64,000 nucleotides of DNA from Microbacterium sp. CSI-V (lineage in GTDB: Bacteria; Actinomycetota; Actinomycetes; Actinomycetales; Microbacteriaceae). The position numbers and the translations under genes are program-made. The stretch's first letter is position 1; the number at the start of each line of letters is the position of its first letter. The stretch lies in NCBI RefSeq assembly GCF_001984105.1, contig NZ_MTQM01000006.1, forward strand, positions 186,001-250,000. Direction: 5' to 3'. Shown here in pieces: positions 42,790-50,171 of this stretch. The notes under the pieces are model-generated. The model was given only the letters and a program-made list of their open reading frames with translations, ran no database searches and had not been told where the DNA came from.

Positions 42790-42842
42790 TCGGCGGCTCC
42801 CGGGCATGCCCGCGCGCCGCGGGGGCGACGTCGCGATTCCAT
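42786..42842 (-). CDS. Possible 18-codon leader peptide translationally coupled to the AEC transporter
   Basis: MESRRRPRGARACPGAAE begins at an ATG seven bases after TAGGCT, the leaderless promoter pattern of this genome. Its TGA overlaps the GTG of the transporter gene. No other -10-like box is evident closer to the transporter start, so ribosomes would reach the GTG by finishing this short frame. Its Arg content could make translation speed matter. It may also simply be a chance frame. Confidence 0.35.
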   Translation of the reverse strand: MESRRRPRGARACPGAAE

Positions 42843-42891
42843 CGAGCCGAGCCTAACCCGGTCGCGGGACGTCGGCGGACGGCGTGGCGCG

Positions 42892-43278
42892 TCAGAGCGT
42901 GATGCGTGTGCCCGGGCCCAGGTCGATCGTGACGGGCGTGCCGCGGGGAACAGGAGCCGGCACGCGATAGGCGGTGGGACCGAGGTCGGCCGTGCACACC
43001 GGCCCACCACTGGTCTCGAGTGTGATCTCGAAAGAGCTGTCGGCGGTTTCGGAGATCTCCCGAGGCTCGGTCGGGCAGGAGGAACTGCCGTACGTGAGAA
43101 TCAGCCAGGCGTCCTCATCCGGGTCCCAGGCGACCGTCGGCTGAGGGTCGAGGAGGTCGCTGGACGATGCCAGCTCGTCCGGGATGGTGTCAAGTCTCAC
43201 GGCGCCCAGGCTGTTCGTGCACCCGGCCACACCCGCGACCAGCAGCAGGGCGAGTGACGCGATGCTCAGACGGCGCAT
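42892..43278 (-). CDS. Small lipoprotein of unknown function
   Basis: A 128-residue exported protein. The signal peptide MRRLSIASLALLLVAGVAG ends at a lipobox Cys (AGC|TNSL). The mature part of about 108 residues has three further Cys (SSSC, GGPVC), mixed beta character and no recognised domain. A longer in-frame start would place about 39 unrelated residues before the signal peptide and is rejected. It is divergent from the small membrane protein frame near 43479; the 200-bp gap has AT-richer sequence with palindromes. Confidence 0.75.
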   Translation of the reverse strand: MRRLSIASLALLLVAGVAGCTNSLGAVRLDTIPDELASSSDLLDPQPTVAWDPDEDAWLILTYGSSSCPTEPREISETADSSFEITLETSGGPVCTADLGPTAYRVPAPVPRGTPVTIDLGPGTRITL

Positions 43279-43347
43279 GCTCGCATCCTTGCAGCGACGC
43301 GTGTTCGTCACGCAGTTTGCGACCGGATCGTTGCGCGGGCTCGTACC

Positions 43348-43400
43348 AGAGAGACTCTCTCGGAACACGAACACGGGCGATAGCCGATAATGCACATTAT
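43348..43400. promoter_or_regulatory. Paired palindromes in the divergent gap
   Basis: AGAGAG-A-CTCTCT (43348-43360) and ATAATG-CA-CATTAT (43387-43400) are perfect 6-bp dyads. The second is the most AT-rich spot in the neighbourhood and includes GATAAT, a good -10 hexamer for the plus strand. They may be operators for the lipoprotein and small membrane protein genes. Confidence 0.4.
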
Positions 43401-43478
43401 GTCAGTTTGGATCGGGAGGACACCGAACACCGTGCGTCGCGCTCCCCAGTCGTAGACTGCGCCTCGACCGGAGGGTTC

Positions 43479-43670
43479 ATTGTCATCGGTACCGCTCAGG
43501 CGATGTTCGGCGTCGTGCTCGTGGTCCGCTCGCGCCGAATTCTCGACATGCTTCGTCGGAGGTTCGCGGAAGACGGCGCCGGCCTTCGGCGGTGGATGGT
43601 CATCGTGTGGGGGTGCGTGGGGATCCTCATGTCGTGCGCGGTCTTCCTCATCGTCCTCCTGGGCATCTGA
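43479..43670 (+). CDS. Small two-helix membrane protein, start uncertain
   Basis: This frame encodes two hydrophobic helices separated by a basic loop: FGVVLVVRSRRILDMLRRRF, then WMVIVWGCVGILMSCAVFLI. From ATG 43503 it has 55 residues but would lack half of the first helix. GGAGGG at about 43470 is correctly spaced for an ATT at 43479, which would give 63 residues and the whole helix. I do not recognise a family with certainty. The positive-inside loop and even codon use suggest a real gene. Confidence 0.5.
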   Translation: MVIGTAQAMFGVVLVVRSRRILDMLRRRFAEDGAGLRRWMVIVWGCVGILMSCAVFLIVLLGI

Positions 43671-43702
43671 GCGCAGGGAGTCCTCGCGGCTACGCTGACC
43701 GG

Positions 43703-44014
43703 ATGAGCTCCCCCCGACTCCCCCGCGACCGTCGACGCACCGCGTCTATCGTGCTGTCGGCGATCTCGCTGACGGCTCTGACCCTCATCCTGCTCTGGAC
43801 CTTCGGTCTGAACGCGACGGTGTCGGGTGCGTCGAGCATGGTGGTGCTCCTCCCCATCGCGGTCTTCTGGTTCTCTTCCGTGATCTGGGGGATCCTCGGC
43901 TTCATCGCGCTGGGGCTGGGCGCCACCACGTCACGCCCGACACTCCCCTGCCTCCTCGCCGTGGGAGTCCTCCTCGAGATCGTCGTGGGGTTGCTCCTGA
44001 TCTCGTGGCTCTGA
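43703..44014 (+). CDS. Small membrane protein of unknown function
   Basis: A 103-residue protein with three hydrophobic segments: ASIVLSAISLTALTLILLWT, MVVLLPIAVFWFSSVIWGIL and a C-terminal LLAVGVLLEIVVGLLLISWL. The N-terminus MSSPRLPRDRRR is basic and should stay inside. TACGCT (43691-43696) lies six bases before the ATG, which supports both the start and a leaderless message. No family or function is recognised. Confidence 0.7.
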   Translation: MSSPRLPRDRRRTASIVLSAISLTALTLILLWTFGLNATVSGASSMVVLLPIAVFWFSSVIWGILGFIALGLGATTSRPTLPCLLAVGVLLEIVVGLLLISWL

Positions 44015-44130
44015 CGCAACGTCGACCACCCATGCCACGACCGACGTGGTGCGCCGCTCGGCCGGCGGGCTCCGCGTTCCCCTCGGGGGCTCGCCCCCCC
44101 ACACGCGGGTGACGTCGCGCGCGCCGGGCG

Positions 44131-44937
44131 TCAGCGGATCCACTCGGAGGTCACGCCGATCACGCGCGAGCCGTCGAGATCGCCGAGCGAGAGCCCTGCG
44201 AACCGGACCGCGGCCTCGGAGGTCTGCCACCGGAACTTCGGGGTGTCGGTGACGGCGGCTTCGATCACGGTCTTCGCCGCGTCCTCCGCCGCCTGCGCCT
44301 GCGCGAACGACGCGGTCGTGCGCTCGATGTACGCGTCGAGCTGCGCCTGGTACGGACCGCCGTCGTAGCGATCCACCGACGCGGTGAACGACGACGCCAC
44401 GGCCGCGGGCTCGACGATCGCGACGTCGATGCCGAAGGGGGCGACGACCGGGGCGAGCGACTGCATGAGCCCCTCGACGGCGAACTTCGCACCGCAGTAG
44501 GCGTCGGCGAACGGCTGCCCCACAGCTCCCCCGACGCTGGTGACGGTCACGATGCGGCCGTACCCGCGCTCGCGCATGCCGGGCAGGACGAGGCGCGTGA
44601 GCCGCGCCACGGACAGGTAGTTGGTGTCGAGCTGCGCCTGGAGGTCGGCATCCGAGAGCTGTTCGAGGGTACCGACGGCTCCGCGCCCGGCGTTGTTGAC
44701 GAGGACGTCGACGACGCCCAGGTCGGCGATGAGGGCCGCCGCGGCGTCGGCGTCGGTGACCTCGAGCGCGCGGACGTCGAGCGTCACCCCGGCCGCGTCG
44801 GCGGCGTCGCGCAGGGCGTCGGCGCGGGAGGTGTCGCGGACGGTCGCGACGACGGAGAGGCCGGCCTGCGCGAGGCCGACGGCGGTGTGCAGACCGATGC
44901 CGCTGGAGGTACCGGTGACGAGAGCGATGCGGGTCAT
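44131..44937 (-). CDS. SDR-family oxidoreductase (classical)
   Basis: A 268-residue short-chain dehydrogenase with all classical elements: TGTSSGIG for nucleotide binding (residues 9-16), NNAGRG, the catalytic Ser in VTVTSVGGA and the YCGAK motif with Tyr and Lys. LEVTDADAAAAL marks the adenine pocket. The shape is that of oxidoreductases acting on small alcohols or ketones; the substrate is unknown. TAGGGT is six bases before the ATG. It contrasts with the Tyr-less SDR at 38448. Confidence 0.9.
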   Translation of the reverse strand: MTRIALVTGTSSGIGLHTAVGLAQAGLSVVATVRDTSRADALRDAADAAGVTLDVRALEVTDADAAAALIADLGVVDVLVNNAGRGAVGTLEQLSDADLQAQLDTNYLSVARLTRLVLPGMRERGYGRIVTVTSVGGAVGQPFADAYCGAKFAVEGLMQSLAPVVAPFGIDVAIVEPAAVASSFTASVDRYDGGPYQAQLDAYIERTTASFAQAQAAEDAAKTVIEAAVTDTPKFRWQTSEAAVRFAGLSLGDLDGSRVIGVTSEWIR

Positions 44938-44970
44938 GGCACGACCCTAGACCCGACCACCGACGTGGCG

Positions 44971-45231
44971 TCAGGCTGTGTGGCCGCCGATCACGGTGAA
45001 GAAGACGCTGAACCACAGGATCATCAGGAGCAGCGTGGCGGCTGAGCCGAGCGCGCCGAGGATCATCGCCCAGCGCGCCAATCCGGTGCCGGTTTCGACG
45101 TTGCCGGGGCGAGCGAGTTGGTTCCTGGCCAGGATGCCGAGGACGAGCCCGGCGACCGGGACGACGAAGGCCGCGATGAAGCCGACGAGGGCGAGCGTGT
45201 TGGTGCGCGGGGGTGCGGCGGGCGCGGTCAT
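44971..45231 (-). CDS. DUF4190-type small membrane protein
   Basis: An 86-residue protein with two helices, TLALVGFIAAFVVPVAGLVL and WAMILGALGSAATLLLMILW. The loop GILARNQLARPGNVETGTGL fits the DUF4190 pattern (G-x-x-x-R-x-x-x, then T-G-x-G-L-A). Function is unknown. TACGCT lies six bases before the ATG. Confidence 0.8.
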   Translation of the reverse strand: MTAPAAPPRTNTLALVGFIAAFVVPVAGLVLGILARNQLARPGNVETGTGLARWAMILGALGSAATLLLMILWFSVFFTVIGGHTA

Positions 45232-45265
45232 GGGCTGAGCGTAGCGGTCCCGCGGCGTCGCGATG

Positions 45266-45667
45266 TCACTCCCCCGTGAGGTCGCCGATCAGCGCCTCGA
45301 CGCGGCCGCGGATGTCGTCGCGGATCCGCCGGACGGCCGTGGCATCCTGTCCGGCCGGATCGTCCAGCTGCCAGTCCTCGTAGCGCTTGCCCGGGAAGAT
45401 GGGGCACGCGTCGCCGCAACCCATCGTGATGACCACGTCGGACTCGCGGACGGCATCCACCGTGAGGATCTTCGGGGTGTTCCCCGCGATGTCGACCCCC
45501 TCCTCTGCCATGACCTCGATCGCGACGGGATTGATGCGGTCTTTCGGCTCGGAGCCCGCCGACAGCACATCGACGCGGTCGCCCGCGAGGTGCTGCAGAT
45601 AGCCCGCGGCCATCTGGGAACGGCCGGCGTTGTGGACGCACACGAACAGGACGGTGGGACGCGACAT
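45266..45667 (-). CDS. arsC: Arsenate reductase ArsC (low-molecular-weight phosphatase fold)
   Basis: A 133-residue reductase. The P-loop is VLFVCVHNAGRSQMAAGYLQ (C-x5-R-S), followed by VLSAGSEPKDRINPVAIEVM, VITMGCGDACPIFPGKRYED and DWQLDDPAGQDA, which match the thioredoxin- or mycothiol-coupled actinobacterial ArsC. It reduces arsenate to arsenite. It is the second gene of a two-gene operon, 16 bp after the ArsR fusion. No arsenite pump gene (arsB or acr3) is in the neighbourhood. Confidence 0.9.
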   Translation of the reverse strand: MSRPTVLFVCVHNAGRSQMAAGYLQHLAGDRVDVLSAGSEPKDRINPVAIEVMAEEGVDIAGNTPKILTVDAVRESDVVITMGCGDACPIFPGKRYEDWQLDDPAGQDATAVRRIRDDIRGRVEALIGDLTGE

Positions 45668-45683
45668 GGGTTTCCCTCGGGGG

Positions 45684-46346
45684 TCAGGCGGCGCGCACGT
45701 GCGGCAGCAGGGCGTCGATGCGGTGGGAGATCTCGTCGAAGGCCGACTCGAAGGCGTCGTGGGTGCCGATGCGGACGGGGTCGGGGATCGACCAGTGCAG
45801 ATCGGTGGATGCCAGCGACTCGCGGGCGCGATCGCACACGGTGATCCGCAGGTCGGCGGGGCGCGTGATGTCGTCGAGCGTTCGGGGGCGGGCGTCCGCC
45901 AGGTCGAGTCCGTGCGCGGCGGCGACGGCCACGGCCCCCGGGGCGACGCCCTCGGCGGGCAGGGTTCCGGCGGACGCGACGTCGATCGACGTGTGCGCGC
46001 GCCACAGGTGCTCGGCGAGCTGCGACCGGGCGGAGTTCGCGGTGCAGACAAACACGACGCGCGGGACGACGAGTTCGACGTCGCCCGTCTCGGTGCGCAT
46101 CGCGTCCGTGACGAGACGCACGTAGCTGCGGCGCCCGTCCCCCTCGGATCGGCGACGCTCGATGAGGCCGGCGTTCTCGAGCGCTTTGAGATGGTGTGCC
46201 AACAGATTGGATGCCAGCCCGAGCCGCTCCCCCAGCTCGTGCGGCGACAGGTCGCCGAGGGCGAGCGCGTCGACGATCCGCAGGCGCGCGACGTCCGCCA
46301 GCGCGGCATGGCGCGCGGCGCGGACGGCGAGCGGCGAAGATTCCAT
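45684..46346 (-). CDS. ArsR-type HTH fused to a low-molecular-weight phosphatase/arsenate reductase domain
   Basis: A 220-residue fusion. Residues 1-85 are an ArsR-like winged helix (RLRIVDALALGDLSPHELGE, then LGLASNLLAHHLKALENAGL). Residues 93-220 are an LMW phosphatase/ArsC-like domain with VVFVCTANSARSQLAEHLWR (C-x5-R) and DLRITVCDRARESL. It may repress the operon and bind or reduce arsenate directly. No metalloid-binding Cys pair is seen in the HTH part. ATG 46346 lies at the predicted transcription start, with a palindrome over the -10 box. Confidence 0.85.
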   Translation of the reverse strand: MESSPLAVRAARHAALADVARLRIVDALALGDLSPHELGERLGLASNLLAHHLKALENAGLIERRRSEGDGRRSYVRLVTDAMRTETGDVELVVPRVVFVCTANSARSQLAEHLWRAHTSIDVASAGTLPAEGVAPGAVAVAAAHGLDLADARPRTLDDITRPADLRITVCDRARESLASTDLHWSIPDPVRIGTHDAFESAFDEISHRIDALLPHVRAA

Positions 46347-46349
46347 TTG

Positions 46350-46382
46350 CTCAATGATCGTTGAGGTACTTGTGCGTGTCAA
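46350..46382 (-). promoter_or_regulatory. Leaderless promoter and ArsR-type operator of the ars operon
   Basis: On the minus strand TTGACA (46382-46377) is followed after 17 bp by GATCAT (46359-46354). The start codon begins eight bases later, so the mRNA should have no leader. The dyad CTCAA-TGATCG-TTGAG (46350-46365) covers the -10 box, an ideal position for repression. Confidence 0.6.
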
Positions 46383-46459
46383 CTCGAGGGGCTCGACGGA
46401 GTCGTCCTGATCCGAACGCCCGTCGGTGTCATCGGCGGACGGTCCGATAGGTTCGGGCC

Positions 46460-46510
46460 GTGACGTCGCGTCCGATCGTCGCCACCGCGGTGGCCGTCGT
46501 GCTCGACTGA
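46460..46510 (+). other. Sixteen-codon open frame with a leaderless-type start, possible gene remnant
   Basis: A GTG six bases after TAGGTT opens VTSRPIVATAVAVVLD and then stops. The hydrophobic sequence looks like the N-terminus of a membrane protein cut short. It could be the scar of a deleted gene or a chance frame. The next gene starts 64 bp later. Confidence 0.25.
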
Positions 46511-46573
46511 CCCGCCGCACCGCTTTTCGGACTGCTCGCGTAACGCGCCCACCTCGACCGGACATCACAGAGC

Positions 46574-47134
46574 ATGGGGAACCTCGACAGCGACGCCGAC
46601 CTGTGGCGCGACGCGCTCGCGGGAGACGGCGACGCGTTCGGCGCGGTGTTCGATCGGCATCGCGACCGCGTCTTCCGACACTCCTACCGGCTGGTCCCGC
46701 ACATCGCGGACGCGGAAGACGTCCTGGCGGCGGCATTCCTGGAGCTCTGGCGCCGCCGAGGTGCCGTCCGTCTCGTCGACGGATCCGTCCTCCCCTGGCT
46801 GCTGCTGACGGCGACGAACTGTGCGCGGAACCTGACACGCTCGCGTCGCCGCTATCAGTCGGTCCTCGACGCGCTGCCGCGAGACGCCGTGGTCGTGGAT
46901 CCTCCCGCGGACCCTTTGGACGCCGTGCTGGTTGCGGCCGTGGCGCGCCTCCGGCCCCGCGACGCCCGGCTTCTCGCGCTCGTGGCCCTCGGCGACCTCG
47001 AGATCGCCGATGCGGCCGCGCTCGTCGGTCTCACTCCGGGGGCGGCGCGTGTCCGTCTCCACCGCATTCGCGCTGCCCTGCGGCAAGACCTCGGCGCCGA
47101 CACCCGGACCGGGTATCTCACGGAGACATCATGA
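46574..47134 (+). CDS. RNA polymerase sigma factor, sigma-70 family (ECF-like)
   Basis: A 186-residue sigma factor with region 2 (DAFGAVFDRHRDRVFRHSYR, then HIADAEDVLAAAFLELWRRR) and region 4 (LRPRDARLLALVALGDLEIA, then DAAALVGLTPGAARVRLHRI). The linker between them is short, as in ECF factors. It would direct polymerase to a dedicated set of promoters. Its stop overlaps the start of the next gene (ATGA), the usual layout for a sigma factor and its partner. Confidence 0.88.
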   Translation: MGNLDSDADLWRDALAGDGDAFGAVFDRHRDRVFRHSYRLVPHIADAEDVLAAAFLELWRRRGAVRLVDGSVLPWLLLTATNCARNLTRSRRRYQSVLDALPRDAVVVDPPADPLDAVLVAAVARLRPRDARLLALVALGDLEIADAAALVGLTPGAARVRLHRIRAALRQDLGADTRTGYLTETS

Positions 47135-47889
47135 ACACCCCCGCACTCTCCCCCGCCTTCTCCTCCGCTCTGCGCGCGCACCTGGTCGCCGAGGCTCGCT
47201 CCCCCCGTCGTCGACGCCGACGTTGGGGCGTGTGGGCGGCGGGAGCGACCGCGGCCGTCGTCCTCGGCGGAACGTCGGCGGCCGTGGCATCCGGAGTTCT
47301 CCCGCTTCCCGGTGCGCCGCAGGACACCGCTCTCGGCGTGGAGCGGTCGGTCGAGGGAGCAGGGACGGGGGCTCTCGACCTCGGTCCGGTACCGGACGGC
47401 GCCACGGACGTCGCGCTCACGCTGCAGTGCCGGGACGCGGGCACGTTCGACCTGCCCGGTACCGGGTCGGTCGTCTGCACGGAGCCCGGCGACAGCGCCG
47501 CATCGTGGACCGTCGCGCTGGATGCCGTCGACCCGACGAACCTCCGGGTTGTCACCGACGCCCGGGTCCGCTGGTCGCTCGCCGGCCAGTACGTGTCGCG
47601 CGAGACGCTTCCGCTCGAGACCAATCCGGACGGCCTGACGTTCGGGTCGATCGTCGCCGGCGAGACCCCCGATCTCGTGGCGGTCATCGCGACGAACGGG
47701 CGCGACGGCTACGTGCGGCGGACCGACCTGGAGGACGCGGACGGGACGACGGCCGCGCGGTCGTTCCGCTCCCCCGCCGACGCGCTCGCCTGGCAGGAGG
47801 AACGGGGCACGACGTCGATCACGATCCCGGTCTACGCCTCGGACGGGCGGACGGTGCTCGGCGATTTCGTCGTCGGCGGCTCGCGCTGA
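47131..47889 (+). CDS. Membrane-anchored protein coupled to the sigma factor (candidate non-canonical anti-sigma factor)
   Basis: A 252-residue protein. A 30-residue N-terminal cytoplasmic part rich in Arg (RSPRRRRRRWG) is followed by one helix, VWAAGATAAVVLGGTSAAVA, and about 200 outward-facing residues. Only two Cys occur outside (QCRD, VCTE), which could form a disulfide. The N-terminus lacks the H-x3-C-x2-C zinc motif of classical anti-sigma factors. The ATGA overlap with the sigma gene suggests a joint function, which is inference. Confidence 0.65.
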   Translation: MNTPALSPAFSSALRAHLVAEARSPRRRRRRWGVWAAGATAAVVLGGTSAAVASGVLPLPGAPQDTALGVERSVEGAGTGALDLGPVPDGATDVALTLQCRDAGTFDLPGTGSVVCTEPGDSAASWTVALDAVDPTNLRVVTDARVRWSLAGQYVSRETLPLETNPDGLTFGSIVAGETPDLVAVIATNGRDGYVRRTDLEDADGTTAARSFRSPADALAWQEERGTTSITIPVYASDGRTVLGDFVVGGSR

Positions 47890-47892
47890 GGA

Positions 47893-48660
47893 TCAGGACG
47901 AGAGCGGTGTCAGCTCCGTCCAGCCCCCGCCGAACTTCGCGGCGCGGCCGTCGCCGGACGACGTCCCGGTCAGGCGGCGCCGCACCCAGGGGGCGACGTG
48001 TTCGCGGTAGTAGGCGGTGCCCTTCAGCCGCGGGATGTCGGGGATCTCGGGGAGATGCCACCACTCCGCCGGCGCCGCGAGGCCGACGGACTCCAGCACG
48101 CGCGCGGCCACGCGATGGTGTCCGCGGGCGTTCATGTGGAGCCGATCGACGGACCAGAATTCCGGCCCCGCGAGCTCGCGGTCGAACCAGTTGTAGGCCG
48201 TGATGACGTCGGGCCGGGAGCGGATCATCTCCTCGACCGCGTGCGACAGGCGGTCGCCGCGACCCTGGACGACCTGCCCGAGCGGAAGCCCCGCCGACGG
48301 ATTCGCGCCCGAGAGGACGATGAGCTGCACGCCCTCGTCATCGCACCGACGGAGCACGTGCTCGAAGACGTCGACGATCCGGCTGATGCCCGTGCGCGGA
48401 CGCAGCATGTCGTTGCCTCCGCCGTTGAACGACAGGTGCGTCGGCTTCAGGGCGAGGGCCGGTTCGAGCTGCTGTTCGACGATCGGCTGCACGAGCTTCC
48501 CCCGGATCGCGAGGTTCGCGTACTGGATCGGTTCGCCCGTGGCATCCGCCCATCCCTGCGCCGCGAGGTCGGCCCAGCCGCGGACCGTCCCGTCGGGGAG
48601 TTCGTCGCCGACGCCTTCGGTGAACGAGTCGCCGATCGCGACGTAGCGCACGGATGCCAT
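47893..48660 (-). CDS. SGNH/GDSL-type esterase/lipase (paralogue 2)
   Basis: A 255-residue SGNH hydrolase, clearly paralogous to the one at 16488. Block I is RYVAIGDSFTEGVGDELPDG, block II is NLAIRGKLVQPIVEQQL, block III is LSFNGGGNDMLRPR, and block V is VDRLHMNARGHHRVA. The insertion pattern is the same (WADLAAQGWADATGEPIQYA). There is no signal peptide. TAGGCT sits six bases before the ATG. It converges on the sigma-partner gene with a 3-bp gap, and a nested palindrome lies 52 bp upstream. Confidence 0.9.
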   Translation of the reverse strand: MASVRYVAIGDSFTEGVGDELPDGTVRGWADLAAQGWADATGEPIQYANLAIRGKLVQPIVEQQLEPALALKPTHLSFNGGGNDMLRPRTGISRIVDVFEHVLRRCDDEGVQLIVLSGANPSAGLPLGQVVQGRGDRLSHAVEEMIRSRPDVITAYNWFDRELAGPEFWSVDRLHMNARGHHRVAARVLESVGLAAPAEWWHLPEIPDIPRLKGTAYYREHVAPWVRRRLTGTSSGDGRAAKFGGGWTELTPLSS

Positions 48661-48711
48661 CCCGCCAGCCTACGCGCGCGGGAACGCCCCGGACGTCGAA
48701 CGTGGATGCCA

Positions 48712-48782
48712 GGGTTTGGGGCGCGATCCGCGCTTTGGGGCGGAGAATTCACGCCCCAAAGCGCGAAATGCGCCCCAAACCC
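48712..48782. repeat. Nested palindromic element (TTTGGGGCG family)
   Basis: Outer arms GGGTTTGGGGCGC (48712-48724) and complement (48770-48782), and inner arms GCGCTTTGGGGCG (48730-48742) and complement (48752-48764), are each perfect over 13 bp. Five-base spacers separate outer from inner arms on both sides, and the centre is GAGAATTCA. The TTTGGGGCG core is repeated in all four arms. Confidence 0.88.
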
Positions 48783-48830
48783 GACGAGCAGGGGGAGCCG
48801 AGGCCGGGAGCGCGAGCCGGGTCTCGGGCG

Positions 48831-50171
48831 TCAGCCCTCGGCCAGCGCCCGCCCGCGCTCCTCACGGAGGAACAGCGCCGCGACCACGGCGACGGCGAAG
48901 AACGCCGCGAAGACCACGAACAGCAGCGGGGCGCCCCCGAGGCCGAGCAGCGGCGGCACGCTCAGCGGGGCGACGATCGAGGCGATGCGGCCGACTCCCG
49001 CAGCCCACCCCGAGCCCGTGGCCCGGAGGGGCGTGGGATACGTCTCGGGGGTCGCCGCGTAGAGCGCCCCCCAGGCGCCGAGATTGAAGAACGACAGCGC
49101 CATCCCGGCGGCGATGACCGCGACCTCGCCGGAAGCCGTTCCGAAGAAGACCGCGGAGACGGCGGAACCGGCGAGGAAGGTCGCCAATGTGGCCCGGCGA
49201 CCCCAGGCCTCGATGAGCCAGGCCGCGACGGCGTACCCGGGAAGCTGGGCCAGCGTGATGATCAGCGTGAAACCGAACGAGCGGACCAGGTCGTATCCCT
49301 GCGACACGAGGATCGTCGGGATCCAGATGAACGCCCCGTAGTACGAGAAGTTCACGCAGAACCACAGGAGCCAGAGCGCTGCCGTCCGCCGCCGCAGCGG
49401 CGCGGCCCACAGAGCGCGCACCCGGGCGCGCGGCGCCCGGTGCTCCTCGCCGACCTCCGTGGCGGCGGCGGTGAACGACACCCGACCGGCGGCGGCCTCG
49501 AAGTCGCCGACGATGGCCGAGGCCTCGGCATCCCTCCCCCGGCTCGCGAGCCAGCGCGGCGATTCGGGCAGTCCCCACCTCACGAGGAGCGCATAGGCGG
49601 CGGGGATCGCGCCGAGGGCGAACGCCCAGCGCCAGCCGTCGGCGGATGCCGGCACCACGAGGTAGCCGATGAGGGCGGCGGCCGTCCACCCGATCGCCCA
49701 GAACGCCTCGAGGAAGACGATCACGCGCCCGCGCATGCGCGCGGGGGCGAACTCGCTCACGTACGTGGAGGCGACCGGCAGCTCGGCACCGAGGCCGAGA
49801 CCGACGACGAAGCGCAACGCGAGCAGCGCCGCCAGACCGCCGACGAGCGCGCTCGCGCCGGTCGCGACGCCGTAGACCAGCAGGGTCAGCGCGAAGACGT
49901 GGCGGCGTCCGAACCGGTCCGCGAGCAGGCCGCCGACGCTCGCGCCGATCGCCATGCCCTCGAAGCCGGCCGAGGCGATCCACGACGCCTCCGTCGGAGC
50001 CAGCTGCCACTGCGCCGACAACGCGGCGATGACGAACGAGATGAGCCCGACGTCCATGGCATCCAGCGCCCACCCCAGGCCCGACCCGCCGAGCACGCGC
50101 GCATGCCGGCGGGTGAACGGGAGGGCGTCGAGGCGGTCCGCGATGCGGGCGACGTCGGTCGAGGTGGTCAC
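48831..50171 (-). CDS. MFS transporter (sugar porter / aromatic acid-type)
   Basis: A 446-residue, twelve-helix major facilitator. GSGLGWALDAMDVGLISFVI is helix 1, and GASVGGLLADRFGRRHVFAL is the loop 2-3 signature (G-x-L-A-D-R-x-G-R-R). FVVGLGLGAELPVASTYVSE and the C-terminal LIEAWGRRATLATFLAGSAV complete the pattern. The D-x-x-D-V-x-x helix 1 and the loop resemble benzoate/metabolite:H+ symporters. It overlaps the LLM oxidoreductase gene by four bases and is co-transcribed from the sigma-R-like promoter. Confidence 0.9.
   Translation of the reverse strand: MTTSTDVARIADRLDALPFTRRHARVLGGSGLGWALDAMDVGLISFVIAALSAQWQLAPTEASWIASAGFEGMAIGASVGGLLADRFGRRHVFALTLLVYGVATGASALVGGLAALLALRFVVGLGLGAELPVASTYVSEFAPARMRGRVIVFLEAFWAIGWTAAALIGYLVVPASADGWRWAFALGAIPAAYALLVRWGLPESPRWLASRGRDAEASAIVGDFEAAAGRVSFTAAATEVGEEHRAPRARVRALWAAPLRRRTAALWLLWFCVNFSYYGAFIWIPTILVSQGYDLVRSFGFTLIITLAQLPGYAVAAWLIEAWGRRATLATFLAGSAVSAVFFGTASGEVAVIAAGMALSFFNLGAWGALYAATPETYPTPLRATGSGWAAGVGRIASIVAPLSVPPLLGLGGAPLLFVVFAAFFAVAVVAALFLREERGRALAEG

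Noticed and set aside
45684..46346. The ArsR-phosphatase gene considered as a frameshift fusion of two genes
   Set aside because: The frame is continuous with a natural linker, both domains are complete, and the same domain order is known in actinobacteria.
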